Source of the DNA: Tengunoibacter tsumagoiensis
GTDB lineage: Bacteria; Chloroflexota; Ktedonobacteria; Ktedonobacterales; Ktedonobacteraceae
NCBI RefSeq assembly: GCF_003967535.1
Contig: NZ_BIFR01000001.1
Location: 4,339,001 to 4,403,000 of the forward strand
DNA length: 64,000 nucleotides
Direction of reading: 5' to 3'
Shown here in pieces: positions 37,231 to 47,527 of this stretch. The translations under genes and the position numbers were made by a program. Within the stretch, counting starts at the first letter, position 1, and each line of letters opens with the position of its first letter. The notes under the pieces were generated by a model that was given only the letters and a program-made list of their open reading frames with translations, was not told the DNA's origin and made no database searches.

Positions 37231-37425
37231 GTGAGTGAACTTTTAACCGTGGCAGAAGTTGCCGAAATTTTGCGTGTCGATGATACCACTGTTCGTCGTT
37301 GGGTCAAACAGGGAGCATTAGATGCGGTCATCCTCCCCCATGTCAATGAGCGACAAGCGTATCGCATCAAACGCGAGACCCTTAATCGTGTCCTTAGCGA
37401 TTCTATCAACCCGACCAAAGCTTAA
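37231..37425 (+). CDS. Small MerR-type/excisionase-like HTH protein (BldC-like)
   Basis: 64 residues consisting of a single winged helix-turn-helix: LLTVAEVAEILRVDDTTVRRWVKQG followed by the wing 'YRIKRETLNRVL'. It belongs to the HTH_17/excisionase-like family that includes BldC of Streptomyces, a developmental regulator that binds DNA as head-to-tail oligomers. It starts at GTG with AAAGGAG seven bases upstream. It is followed by two hairpins, the second a strong terminator, so it is monocistronic. Ktedonobacteria form mycelia and spores, so a developmental role is plausible but inferred. Confidence 0.88.
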   Translation: MSELLTVAEVAEILRVDDTTVRRWVKQGALDAVILPHVNERQAYRIKRETLNRVLSDSINPTKA

Positions 37426-37430
37426 TCATT

Positions 37431-37464
37431 CGCCACTATATCGAAAAATTTCAATATAGTGGCG
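37431..37464 (+). repeat. 11-bp inverted repeat after the BldC-like gene
   Basis: CGCCACTATAT pairs perfectly with 37454-37464 around a 12-base loop that can itself fold (GAAA/TTTC). There is no T-run. It begins five bases after the stop codon. Confidence 0.6.
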
Positions 37465-37493
37465 AGAAACATGAAGCGAAACACCCGGGATTG

Positions 37494-37570
37494 AAGGAGC
37501 TCCCCACTGGCATGCGTTCAGTTGAAAGCGGTATTCAACTGGATAATAGCCAGTGGGGAGCTCCTTTTTT
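37494..37570 (+). terminator. Two-tier hairpin terminator
   Basis: An 18-bp perfect outer stem (37494-37511 with 37549-37566) encloses an inner 8-bp hairpin (37519-37526 with 37534-37541). A six-T run closes it on the plus strand. It terminates the BldC-like gene and borders the convergent aminotransferase gene. Confidence 0.92.
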
Positions 37571-37574
37571 AGTG

Positions 37575-38741
37575 CTAGCGTTGTAACTGGCTCAGGCGTT
37601 CTTTGACCTGCAACAGTGTCTCATCGTGTTTACAGAACGAGAAACGCACATATTTCGCTCCAATATGGGCGTGCTGTGCACTATAAAAGGTCTCAGGAGG
37701 GATACAAGCCACTCCAATCTTACTGATGAGATGGCGTGTAAATTCCATCGGCGTTTGATTGGAGAGCGCCGAAAAATCAGCCATAATAAAATATGTTCCC
37801 TCTGGCCGCTGATACTGTAACCCCGTCCCCTCCAGGGCAGCGCTTAAAAGATCCAATTTGCGCTCATACATGGCCTTAAATTCCTGATAAAAGCTATCTG
37901 GCTGATTCAGCGCATACGCAACAGCCTCTTGTGTTGGGTGGTGCACTGCAAAGGTAATAAACTGATGTGCCCGTCCAGCTGCATCAACGAGATCAGGCGG
38001 ACCATACACCCAACCGATCTTCCAGCCCGTAGCGCTAAAGACCTTCCCTGCACTGCTAACCGTAATCGTTCGCTCAAACATCCCTGGCAAGGTGGCAATC
38101 GGTGTATATCGGGTCTGACCAAACGTCAGGTGCTCATAGACTTCATCGGCGAGGACGATCACATCGTGTTCTTGACAGAGATCGGCAATCAGGCTCAACT
38201 CCTGCGGCGAAAAGACGCGACCAGTTGGATTGTGGGGAGTATTGAGGATCAAGAGCCTGGTCCTGGAGCTAAAAGCCGCTCGCAGTTCAGCAGGATCGAA
38301 GGTCCAGGTGGGAGGATGGAGTGGCACAAAGACAGGAGTGGCATTGGCCATCAAAATATTGGGAACATAGGAATCGTAGAATGGCTCAATGACAATAACT
38401 TCATCGCCCGGATCAACAAGGCCCAGAATCGCAGCAAAAATCCCTTCGGTAGCTCCTGAGGTCACAATCACGCCTCGGGCAGGGTCGATTGAAAGCTGAT
38501 AAAAACGGGCGGCATGGTCTGCCACTGCCTGGCGAAGTGAGACGGTTCCAGGCCCCGGGGCATATTGATTGAGGTTACCAGCCTGTAATGCCTGTGCAAA
38601 GACGGCCAGGATCGCTGGTGGAGTATCAAAATCAGGCTTCCCCTGACCCAGATTGAGCGCCTGATGCTCCTGAGCCAGAGCATTAATCTCGGTAAAAATA
38701 GTCGTCCCAAACGTCTCGACACGGTGAGCAGATCGTGACAT
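37575..38741 (-). CDS. PLP-dependent aminotransferase, class I (kynurenine/methionine aminotransferase-like)
   Basis: 388 residues with class I/II aminotransferase landmarks: NLGQGKPDF near the N-terminus, VTSGATEGIFAA, LNTPHNPTGRV, LADEVYEHL, and the PLP lysine in SSAGKVFSATGWKIGW. The C-terminal Arg that binds the substrate carboxylate lies in 'KYVRFSFCK'. The pattern is closest to the kynurenine/cysteine-conjugate/methionine aminotransferase group (YbdL-like). It transfers amino groups between amino and keto acids in the cytoplasm. It has no obvious operon partner. Confidence 0.93.
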   Translation of the reverse strand: MSRSAHRVETFGTTIFTEINALAQEHQALNLGQGKPDFDTPPAILAVFAQALQAGNLNQYAPGPGTVSLRQAVADHAARFYQLSIDPARGVIVTSGATEGIFAAILGLVDPGDEVIVIEPFYDSYVPNILMANATPVFVPLHPPTWTFDPAELRAAFSSRTRLLILNTPHNPTGRVFSPQELSLIADLCQEHDVIVLADEVYEHLTFGQTRYTPIATLPGMFERTITVSSAGKVFSATGWKIGWVYGPPDLVDAAGRAHQFITFAVHHPTQEAVAYALNQPDSFYQEFKAMYERKLDLLSAALEGTGLQYQRPEGTYFIMADFSALSNQTPMEFTRHLISKIGVACIPPETFYSAQHAHIGAKYVRFSFCKHDETLLQVKERLSQLQR

Positions 38742-39002
38742 CGCGCAACTTCTCCATTCCGTTGGTCATCGCCACTCGCAGGCGATCTTCTTTTCTGGGC
38801 TGCGAACAGGGCGAACGCCCCATGTGCTATGCTAATAATCATAGCATACCATTCGCGCTGGAAAAGAACGTTTCTGTACAGTAAGCAGCTTTATTCGTAG
38901 CTGAAGAGCTATTGTCATAGCGCCATTTGCTAGATTATAGCTGGTGTAAACAAGTGATTCGACCAATGCTAGTAGGGATTCTCCTGGCAGAAGGGTAGAG
39001 AT

Positions 39003-40004
39003 ATGAAGAAGCTTATCAATCAACCAGATGATGTCGTTCTCGACTCCTTACGCGGGGTACAGGCGCTCCACTCCGATCTCCTTAAAGTAGATCTCGAAAA
39101 TCAGATTATTGTACGCGCTGATGCGCCCATTCAGGGAAAAGTAGGAATCCTCTCAGGTGGAGGAAGTGGACACGAACCAATGCATGGCAGCTTTGTTGGA
39201 CGCGGAATGCTGGATGCGGCCTGTGCGGGGGCAATTTTTGCTTCCCCTGCACCTTATCAGATGTTAACAGCAACCCATGCCATCAATGGAGGCACAGGGG
39301 TCCTCTATATCATTAAAAATTATACTGGCGATATACTGAACTTTGAGATGGCCGCAGAGCTAGCAGCAACCGAAGGTATACAGGTTGAAAGCGTCACCAC
39401 CAACGATGATGTCGCAGTCCAGGATAGCCTCTATACCGCTGGACGACGTGGCGTTGGTGTCACCGTTCTGCTTGAAAAGATCGTTGGCGGCCTGGCTGAC
39501 AGCAAAGCCCCGCTCTCAGCTGTAGCTGCACTCGCTCGCAAGGTCAATGCCCAGGGACGCAGCATGGGGATGGCTTTAACCTCCTGTACGGTCCCTACAG
39601 CCGGAAAACCGACCTTTGTGTTAGGGGATGATGAGATGGAGATCGGTATCGGCATCCATGGCGAGCCCGGTCGCAAACGCATGAAACTTGCTCCGGCTGC
39701 TCAGATTACTGAGCTCCTCGCCAATCCGATTATTGAGGATCTCCACCTTAAGGCTGGAGAACAGGTGCTGGCCTTTGTCAATGGTATGGGTGGAACGCCA
39801 CTGATCGAGCTCTATATCGTCGCCAACGAGCTTAACAGAATCCTCACTGGCAAACAGATCAAGATTGTACGCTCTCTGGTGGGAAACTATATCACATCGC
39901 TTGAAATGGCCGGCTGCTCAATTACACTTCTTCGCATGGATGATGAGATGCTGCGCTATTGGGATGCGCCAGTTCTGACCCCGGGGCTACGCTGGGGCAT
40001 CTAA
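39003..40004 (+). CDS. dhaK: Dihydroxyacetone kinase subunit DhaK
   Basis: 333 residues, the size of a stand-alone DhaK. It shows the substrate-binding [16 protein letters not shown] segment, [11 protein letters not shown], '[11 protein letters not shown]', and the catalytic His in GIGIHGEPG that forms a hemiaminal with dihydroxyacetone. DhaK needs an ATP-bearing (DhaL) or PTS-linked (DhaL-DhaM) partner to phosphorylate its substrate. Neither is beside this gene, and a terminator follows directly. AAGGG lies seven bases before the ATG. The partner must be elsewhere, or the protein binds the substrate for another purpose. Confidence 0.94.
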   Translation: MKKLINQPDDVVLDSLRGVQALHSDLLKVDLENQIIVRADAPIQGKVGILSGGGSGHEPMHGSFVGRGMLDAACAGAIFASPAPYQMLTATHAINGGTGVLYIIKNYTGDILNFEMAAELAATEGIQVESVTTNDDVAVQDSLYTAGRRGVGVTVLLEKIVGGLADSKAPLSAVAALARKVNAQGRSMGMALTSCTVPTAGKPTFVLGDDEMEIGIGIHGEPGRKRMKLAPAAQITELLANPIIEDLHLKAGEQVLAFVNGMGGTPLIELYIVANELNRILTGKQIKIVRSLVGNYITSLEMAGCSITLLRMDDEMLRYWDAPVLTPGLRWGI

Positions 40005-40011
40005 TCCACCC

Positions 40012-40063
40012 GTACGGGCAGTTCATTCACAGAACCTGTTGAGTTGATTGAACTTGCCCGTAC
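40012..40063 (+). repeat. 14-bp inverted repeat after dhaK
   Basis: GTACGGGCA plus GTTCA pairs with its complement at 40049-40063, with one bulged T. It begins eight bases after the dhaK stop and precedes the true terminator; it may protect the message end. Confidence 0.6.
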
Positions 40064-40092
40064 TCCTCTTAAAGAGATTTATCGGTTAACAC

Positions 40093-40123
40093 AAGAAATA
40101 GACAATACCGTCTATTTCTTTTT
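40093..40123 (+). terminator. Rho-independent terminator of dhaK
   Basis: An 11-bp perfect stem (40093-40103 with 40110-40120), a 6-base loop and a T-run to 40123. Confidence 0.88.
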
Positions 40124-40342
40124 GCTGTATAACAAATCTATAGTAGCTACACTTCAAGAAAGATTATTCTCAATAATCCCACATACTACGTAAAAAAATC
40201 CATCATAATATTTAATACTATTTTAATTGACTAGCATATTTGATCTATGTTGTAGTAGTCTCTAGCAACAGAAACAGAAAAGAAGAGGTAGGCCTGGAGG
40301 ATACTACTGGTTCTTTTACATTGGGGTGGAGATTTGAGCAGC

Positions 40343-42835
40343 ATGAGAATATGTCTACGTTGTGGTGAGGAGACAAGCGATACTGTCTTTTGTGATATGT
40401 GCCAGGTTGAATTATATCAATCTTCTTTACAACAAAAAAATACATATGATACCCTGCCCGCTGTCACCAACTCTTCTGGAACAGCACTATCGGCCTTACA
40501 GGAGCGCCTGGAAGAGCTATCAGAGGGTATAGAGGCTCCTTCATCAGTGATGCAGCCTCGCCACAGATCCGCGAAGCAGGATGGTGTTGAAGCAACAACA
40601 CAGTCAGCATACCAGAGAGGTTGGCGCTTTAAACTATCAAAACGGCGCTGGCGCTGGTATTTTGGCGCTCTGGTACTGCTGGCTATTCTGGGTCTTGGCA
40701 TAGATGGTCTCTTGATACTCCTGGGGTTTACTCATCATCAGAGCACAAGGGTTCTACCAGCCGATCAACCAGTACTTAGCCTTCAGCCAGCACAGGCAGT
40801 GGCAGGGCAATTAGCACTCATCCACTTCAGTCATTTTCAGCCTTCCTCGCATGTCTTCGTCAATCGCGATATTGAGCAGCAGGTACGGCTCGATCAGGTA
40901 ACGCCAGTGGTGAGCGTTGGGAAGGATGGAGCAGCCGATGTTCATGTCTTAATCGGAGATGATTGGGGAGCTGGTATGCACTTTCTCCAGGCAGAAGATC
41001 TCCAGACACATTATACTGCCAGCGCGGCGGTGCAGATTATCGGATCGGGGCCCGCACTTCCACCGCAGCTTCAGGTCAGCAAAAATAGCATCAATATGGG
41101 CTCTGATGAAGTGGATAGCAACTCTTTTCAAGCGCTCACCTTACAAAATAGCGGTGGTGGAACCATCAGTTGGAGCTCCGTAAGCGATCAGAGCTGGCTT
41201 CAATGTACGCCTCAACAGGGGCTATTTAGCCAACAGCAGGAGATAACTATTGCTACCAGTCGAACTGGTCTTGTCGCTGGCAGCTACCATGGTCAAATTA
41301 CGCTTATTGCGAGTACCGGGGTGAAGCTAGGTATACAGGTGATCATGCAGGTACAGCCGCATAGCCAGCCTCTCAATGGCTTTCTCGCCGTAACTCCTCC
41401 GGTCAGGGCTTTTACGGCCAACGATGGCGAGGCCGATCCCCTATCTCAGACGGTGACTATAAAAAATCCTGGTTTGCAATCCTTACACTGGTCCGCCAGC
41501 AGCAGTGCTCCTACTGTGACGACGGATCTTCAATTCAATATTTTTGCTTCAACTCATTGGCTCGATCTCCAGCCAGACTCAGGCACGCTTGCACCAGGAG
41601 CCAGTGTGGCTATTCATATACAGGTACACAGCCACCTTCTCCTCCCGGCTCTCTACAGTGGAACTATCATCTTCAGCGGAGACCAGAAGCTAACGCTGAA
41701 GCCAGAGGCCGTTGCAATCTCGCTCAATCTTCAGCCACGCTGTGGGCTTACCCCTGAGACAGGTACGCTCTCATTTGTGATGAATGCAGGACAAAAGCAA
41801 CCCGCCAGCAAGTCAATAACCCTTCAACCAGGTCTGGCCTGTCAGAGCGCCAGTGCATGGCAGGCCTTTGTCCCGGTAGACTGGCTCTCTCTGGCACCAG
41901 CAGATGGCATCCTCACCCCTACTCAAAACGTGCAGACCTTTGTCAATATCAATAGTGGAACGCTAGCAACCGGGGTATATCATGCCTCCATCGTCTTCTT
42001 AACCAATCATCGCTCACAGACGCTCGAGGTGCAACTCACTATCACTCCACCTTTGACAGGTTCTGGAACACCAGACACATCTGCTCGTCAGCCTACACCA
42101 GTCGCTAGAGAGCAGCCAGATGGAGGAGGACCGCCTGACGGTACAGCTCAGCCAACAGTCAACAATACGGCGACGACTAACCAGGCAGTCTTCGAGATAG
42201 CACCAACCGCTCTGTCGTTTCATATGGATCAGGGCCAATCCAATCCTGAGCCTCAATTGCTTCTCCTGAACAATGATGGTGGTGGGAGCATCCATTGGCA
42301 GGCGTCCACTCGTGCCTCCTGGATAACCCTGGCTACGAATACGGGGGATCTTCAAACATCACAGACACTCTCGGTTGGAATTACGGCGTCCGGGCTGGAG
42401 ACTGGAAGCTATACAGGACAGATTACATTTGCTGCCCTGGACGAAACTGGTGCCACTATCACCAACCAGACAATTACAGTGACGCTTCAGCTTCTTACTC
42501 CCTGTAGTCTGCAGGTAACGCCAACAAGTCTCGCCTTTAATGCCTCTCTCTTGCAACCCAATCCAGCAGACAAGAAGCTAACGCTGACAGAGACGGGTGA
42601 TTGTGGACGGCCAATTACATGGAGTCTTAGTCAGGATAGTGCCAGTCAGGCCTGGCTGGTTCCTTCTGCCACTACTGGTAGCGATACAGGGATGGGGGCC
42701 AGTCTGACAGTCCATGTCAAGACCTCTGGCATGGTATTGGGTACTTATAAGGGGCAGATGACTCTCACAGCGACAGATAGGAATGGCCAAGCAAGTAGTC
42801 AGATCGTTACCGTAACCTTAACCGTTATTGGCTAG
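40343..42835 (+). CDS. Zinc-ribbon, single-TM protein with BACON-like extracellular repeats
   Basis: About 830 residues. The N-terminus has a zinc ribbon (CLRCGEETSDTVFCDMC). After a charged, disordered region comes one membrane helix (about 110-135: YFGALVLLAILGLGIDGLLI). The rest, about 690 residues outside the cell, consists of five or six Ig-like repeats of about 100 residues with the BACON signature (SWLQCTPQQG, 'SGLETGSYTGQITF', 'GTYKGQMTLTA'). A Pro/Gly/Thr-rich linker splits them near residue 575. BACON domains bind carbohydrate, mucin or other partners. TTG at 40334 and ATG at 40343 are both possible starts; GGAG spacing favours the ATG. The helical-protein gene follows after 18 bases. 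Confidence 0.82.
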   Translation: MRICLRCGEETSDTVFCDMCQVELYQSSLQQKNTYDTLPAVTNSSGTALSALQERLEELSEGIEAPSSVMQPRHRSAKQDGVEATTQSAYQRGWRFKLSKRRWRWYFGALVLLAILGLGIDGLLILLGFTHHQSTRVLPADQPVLSLQPAQAVAGQLALIHFSHFQPSSHVFVNRDIEQQVRLDQVTPVVSVGKDGAADVHVLIGDDWGAGMHFLQAEDLQTHYTASAAVQIIGSGPALPPQLQVSKNSINMGSDEVDSNSFQALTLQNSGGGTISWSSVSDQSWLQCTPQQGLFSQQQEITIATSRTGLVAGSYHGQITLIASTGVKLGIQVIMQVQPHSQPLNGFLAVTPPVRAFTANDGEADPLSQTVTIKNPGLQSLHWSASSSAPTVTTDLQFNIFASTHWLDLQPDSGTLAPGASVAIHIQVHSHLLLPALYSGTIIFSGDQKLTLKPEAVAISLNLQPRCGLTPETGTLSFVMNAGQKQPASKSITLQPGLACQSASAWQAFVPVDWLSLAPADGILTPTQNVQTFVNINSGTLATGVYHASIVFLTNHRSQTLEVQLTITPPLTGSGTPDTSARQPTPVAREQPDGGGPPDGTAQPTVNNTATTNQAVFEIAPTALSFHMDQGQSNPEPQLLLLNNDGGGSIHWQASTRASWITLATNTGDLQTSQTLSVGITASGLETGSYTGQITFAALDETGATITNQTITVTLQLLTPCSLQVTPTSLAFNASLLQPNPADKKLTLTETGDCGRPITWSLSQDSASQAWLVPSATTGSDTGMGASLTVHVKTSGMVLGTYKGQMTLTATDRNGQASSQIVTVTLTVIG

Positions 42836-42853
42836 AAAGAAAGGGAAGGCCCG

Positions 42854-43747
42854 ATGCCCAAAGATACTGAGCAGCAGCACGCTATGCAGCAATACGAACA
42901 GATTGTCAGCACCGTTTTCACTTGCCGCAGCGTGGTCAAATATAATTTGAGCTTGAGCGAAGACCAGAAAAAAGAACTTTTGGATGAGATCGATATTTCT
43001 CTCGATATCCTGCGCACACATATCATTCCCGAGGCAGGTAGCAAACCTGCCACCAGCAAAAAAACGGCTCATGCCGCAACATCAGTCAATGCGGCTATGA
43101 GAGTTCCTGACGACCAGATAGACGAATCGATGCAAGCACATCACACACTACAGTCGCTCTATCGTATGTATTACATTTTTCTCGATACGAACCAGTCGAC
43201 AAATATCAATACCTTTATAGAGCGCTTTAATGGTATTATGTCAACTATTACCAACGTTCAATATACCATGGAACAACACTACCGTGGCTATTCAGCCCAT
43301 TCCGCACATGAACCAATCGATGAGCAGTTAAAGATGGTGAGCGTCTTTGTGGCTGACCTCTACTATATCTTTATGGAGTTTCTTCGTGGTCTCTCCGATG
43401 TCCTCCAACACCATCATGTTCAGCTTGAAACAGAAAAACTCGCGTTCTTTTCTGATGAAACACAAAAGCAGCAAGCGCCATCCCCTAAACAAGAGAAAAA
43501 AGAGCTCATGCCACTCTTCGGAGCCTATCGTGCACATCAATTAATCAATGAACAGCGCGGCCACATGGCCGCACGTATCAGCGATGCAACCGTCTTTATA
43601 GAATTTCTTAAAGAACAGCTAGAGAAGAAAACATCAACCAGGGAGGAAGTTATCCACCGCCTTCATACCATGAAACGTCTTCTCTACGATCTCTCAATTA
43701 TCCTGGCAGACTATGAAAAGGCCTCATCCACTCTGTTCTATACCTAG
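42854..43747 (+). CDS. Helical cytoplasmic protein of unknown function
   Basis: 297 residues, almost entirely predicted alpha-helical, with no signal or membrane segment. A Pro/Gln/Lys-rich hinge near 205-220 (KQQAPSPKQEKK) splits it into two helical bundles. I do not recognise a family. AAGGGAAGG lies four bases before the ATG, and the gap to the upstream BACON-repeat gene is 18 bases, so the two are cotranscribed. The partner has a cytoplasmic zinc ribbon that could contact this protein. Confidence 0.78.
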   Translation: MPKDTEQQHAMQQYEQIVSTVFTCRSVVKYNLSLSEDQKKELLDEIDISLDILRTHIIPEAGSKPATSKKTAHAATSVNAAMRVPDDQIDESMQAHHTLQSLYRMYYIFLDTNQSTNINTFIERFNGIMSTITNVQYTMEQHYRGYSAHSAHEPIDEQLKMVSVFVADLYYIFMEFLRGLSDVLQHHHVQLETEKLAFFSDETQKQQAPSPKQEKKELMPLFGAYRAHQLINEQRGHMAARISDATVFIEFLKEQLEKKTSTREEVIHRLHTMKRLLYDLSIILADYEKASSTLFYT

Positions 43748-43885
43748 TCTTTTTTCTATCCATACGACCAATTTATCACACAAAGAAGTGCTATATGAAA
43801 CTGCGAAGGTGAAACCAGATCGAGGGCTGAAGCTTATTATACAGAGAGGAGCAAACGCATCCACTGCTAAAAAGAGAGGGAAATT

Positions 43886-44185
43886 ATGAATACACTGTCT
43901 ATTGGCCATGCTGAGCTCTATATTTATCCAGAGAAAGTCTCATCCCACGATACCATTGTTTCGCCACAAAGGATCGATGTCGCGAACCAACAAGAGTTGA
44001 TTGAGGTCCTGAATATGATGCCTGCTGAGACCAGTTTTAGTGTGCTACTGGTCATGAATGAATGTGTGGTGGGGAACGGAAAATATTTCATGACACATGA
44101 GACGGTCACGATCCTCCATGAATATGGAGCCTGTGTTGGTTTCCTGATCAAACCTCTGGCACTCTTGAGAGAAGCCAGACAGTAA
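43886..44185 (+). CDS. Small hypothetical protein (99 aa)
   Basis: 99 residues, mixed alpha/beta, without signal or membrane segments. The C-terminal half (TSFSVLLVMNECVVG, 'ETVTILHEYGACVGFLIKPL') looks like a strand-loop-helix unit. I do not recognise a family. AGAGAGGG precedes the ATG and a good terminator follows 15 bases after the stop, which supports a real gene. Confidence 0.7.
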   Translation: MNTLSIGHAELYIYPEKVSSHDTIVSPQRIDVANQQELIEVLNMMPAETSFSVLLVMNECVVGNGKYFMTHETVTILHEYGACVGFLIKPLALLREARQ

Positions 44186-44200
44186 TGTAGGACTACAGAG

Positions 44201-44239
44201 AAAAGTGCCCCTGCCTCTGAGAGACAGGAGCACTTTTTT
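44201..44239 (+). terminator. Rho-independent terminator
   Basis: AAAAGTGC (44201-44208) pairs with GCACTTTT (44230-44237), extended inward by CCTG/CAGG, with a six-T run to 44239. It ends the 99-residue protein gene and faces the convergent oxidoreductase gene. Confidence 0.88.
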
Positions 44240-44266
44240 GCGCTCGGGCTGATGAGCGATGGTGGC

Positions 44267-45472
<1,206 letters not shown>

Positions 45473-45638
45473 CTACCATCTACACAAACATTCTCCTGAA
45501 AAGATTTATTCCAACCACCTTAAGACACCTGCACATTTGCACCTATCGCGTATAGTGGAGAGTGATAAAAAGAAAAAGCCTGGAAAAGCGGGCCGCTATC
45601 GCAATCGCAAAACACAGAGTTGGTGAGAGGAGTACGCC

Positions 45639-46391
45639 ATGCCCAAAAAAAAGGAGATTGAGGACTATTATACCTTGCTTGGTATTCCGACAGATGCCTC
45701 TACAGAAGTCATTAAAAAGGCCTTTAAACGCCTGGCCTTACGATATCATCCCGATGTTTATAAAGGGAGTGATGCTGAAGAGAAGACCCGTCTGCTCCTG
45801 CTTGCATACCAGACGTTGAGCGATCCTGAGAGACGACGCAGCTATGATCGCAGTCTGGGTCAGACTACGACCAGTCATGGATCAACGGCAACAGACCAGG
45901 GCTCCCACGCGCCCGAACGCCCATATGCCTTCCCGCCCCTACCAGACCATCAGCCCGCGCAGCTCGATCTAGGTTCGCTTACGTATCTTCTATCTGCCCA
46001 TGAAGCTCGTCGTCTCAAAGAGGATGGCATGCTACGTGGCGCTAAAGTTCCATCGGCAACCGATCTCTATTACTGCCATCGCTGTCATCACCAGTGGCAA
46101 AGCGCCACAAAGCCTGCTCTCTGCCCCCATTGTCAGGCCCGCGACTGGAATGAGTATCTTCTTCTGCGTTGCCAGCACTGCCATGCCGTCTTTGAAAGTG
46201 AGCAGATTCGCTATGAGATCGGCTCTCTCCAATACGGAGATGGCGCACTCTGTCCACCTTATGAGCTCTTTCCACTCTGTCCCCAGTGCGGCAAATCCCA
46301 GTGGTGTCCAGCTGAAGAGACACGCCTCTGGCATATTCGTGATCGAGCAGAACGTATCGCTAAATGGCGACGGCGTTTTGGGCTCGTATGA
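45639..46391 (+). CDS. J-domain protein with C-terminal zinc fingers
   Basis: 250 residues. The first 70 form a complete J domain (YYTLLGIPTDASTEVIKKAFKRLA, then the YHPD motif with the HPD tripeptide). A Pro/His-rich linker (about 75-115) follows. The C-terminal part holds zinc-binding Cys/His clusters (YCHRCHHQW..LCPHC, RCQHCHAVF, LCPQCGKSQWC). It is not DnaJ itself, because the G/F region, the CXXCXGXG repeats and the client domain are missing. It should stimulate a DnaK ATPase and bring a specific partner. GAGAGGAG lies six bases before the ATG. The gene at 46510 follows on the same strand. Confidence 0.9.
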   Translation: MPKKKEIEDYYTLLGIPTDASTEVIKKAFKRLALRYHPDVYKGSDAEEKTRLLLLAYQTLSDPERRRSYDRSLGQTTTSHGSTATDQGSHAPERPYAFPPLPDHQPAQLDLGSLTYLLSAHEARRLKEDGMLRGAKVPSATDLYYCHRCHHQWQSATKPALCPHCQARDWNEYLLLRCQHCHAVFESEQIRYEIGSLQYGDGALCPPYELFPLCPQCGKSQWCPAEETRLWHIRDRAERIAKWRRRFGLV

Positions 46392-46509
46392 TCTCTTTGC
46401 TCTAGCTGGCCTGCCCCCTGCAACTATTTGGTTCTATGGAGAGTGACACAAGAAGATGTGTTACAGCAGGGAGCGAGCGTGTGAACAGCGAAGGCGAAAG
46501 GAGCCTATC

Positions 46510-47079
46510 ATGTCAGAAAAGAGAGTGGTTGTGGGCGTTTTTGCAGATAACAGCCAGGTTGAGAAAGTCATCCAGGAACTGCGTATACTCGGACTACAAG
46601 AAGATCAGATTGGGGTACTTGTCCATAATGAAGAGGATCTCAAACAGGTTCAGGGGGATGCACAGAAGACAGTGCTAAAGGACGATAAGTCAAAAACAGG
46701 CGCTGTAGCAGGCGGGCTCGTTGGTGGCGTCCTCGGCGCAACCTTTTCATTGCTTATCCCTGGTGGCAGTAGTACCGCTATGGCGGTTGGCAAAGCCTTA
46801 ACCAGTGCCGCCGGTGGGGCTGCATTAGGCGCAACCGCAGGTGGCCTGCTTGGTAAATTGCTCAAAGCTGGAGTACCTGAAGAGGATGCTCCATATTATG
46901 AACATGAACTGAAAGCCGGTCATATCGTCGTTATCGCACAGGCAGAGAAGCAGCCTCTGGAGATCTATCACATTTTTGAACAAAATCAAGCAAGCTCTGT
47001 TAGACCGTTGGCAGAAGAGGAAGATCCGGAGTCAACCATTAAACTGAAGGCTCAGAATACCACCGATACTCAGAAATAA
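46510..47079 (+). CDS. General-stress-17M-like protein with Gly/Ala-rich hydrophobic centre
   Basis: 189 residues. The N-terminus (VVVGVFADNSQVEKVIQELRILGLQEDQIGVLV) resembles the general stress protein 17M/YflT fold, with an alpha/beta layout. A Gly/Ala-rich segment (about 70-120: 'GAVAGGLVGGVLGATFSLL') may insert into or lie along a membrane. A short alpha/beta unit (GHIVVIAQAEKQPLEIYHIF) follows, and the tail is acidic. An in-frame start at 46456 is possible, but AAAGGAG before the ATG at 46510 fits better. The role in stress is inferred only from family resemblance. Confidence 0.8.
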   Translation: MSEKRVVVGVFADNSQVEKVIQELRILGLQEDQIGVLVHNEEDLKQVQGDAQKTVLKDDKSKTGAVAGGLVGGVLGATFSLLIPGGSSTAMAVGKALTSAAGGAALGATAGGLLGKLLKAGVPEEDAPYYEHELKAGHIVVIAQAEKQPLEIYHIFEQNQASSVRPLAEEEDPESTIKLKAQNTTDTQK

Positions 47080-47527
47080 TATCGCACTACGGTCGTGGTC
47101 GTCATAGTGGCTATGGAAATAGAACATCAAGCGGGCCGATGCTTTCTACGCTCGTTTACGGTGGCCACGGCGACCTCTCCGCCCTCTTGCACCTCAACTC
47201 ATTTCCTCTTCTACGAGAGCAGGAACGCCCCAACCATACAGGCTCAGGCATCAGGCATACAGGGAAATGTGCTATACTTTTGGAAAAGATGGCTGTTAAC
47301 ATGTGGTAGTTGTGTTCTCCTGAAGCCGTAGAGAAGAAGAATCTCCCCCTTTCCTCCACTCCGGTTCAAGTAAGATATGGAGTGCGTTTAGGGCACCTGG
47401 AGCTTTTGAGTAATGCTGTGATACAATACATTTCAACTTATCGCCGTAAAGATCAGGTGCTACGGCCATGCGCAATCAGTACTGAACTGCGTACACTTCC
47501 TTCTAGTACGCTGGTGAAGGAGTAACT
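47080..47527. other. Intergenic region upstream of the tricorn gene
   Basis: About 450 bases with no convincing gene. Open frames at 47095-47331 (+) and 47156-47359 (-) lack ribosome-binding sites and family features. The promoter of the tricorn gene should lie here. Confidence 0.4.

Noticed and set aside
47095-47359. Overlapping 78- and 67-codon frames upstream of the tricorn gene
   Set aside because: No ribosome-binding site, no family features, Cys/Trp/Arg-rich random composition.
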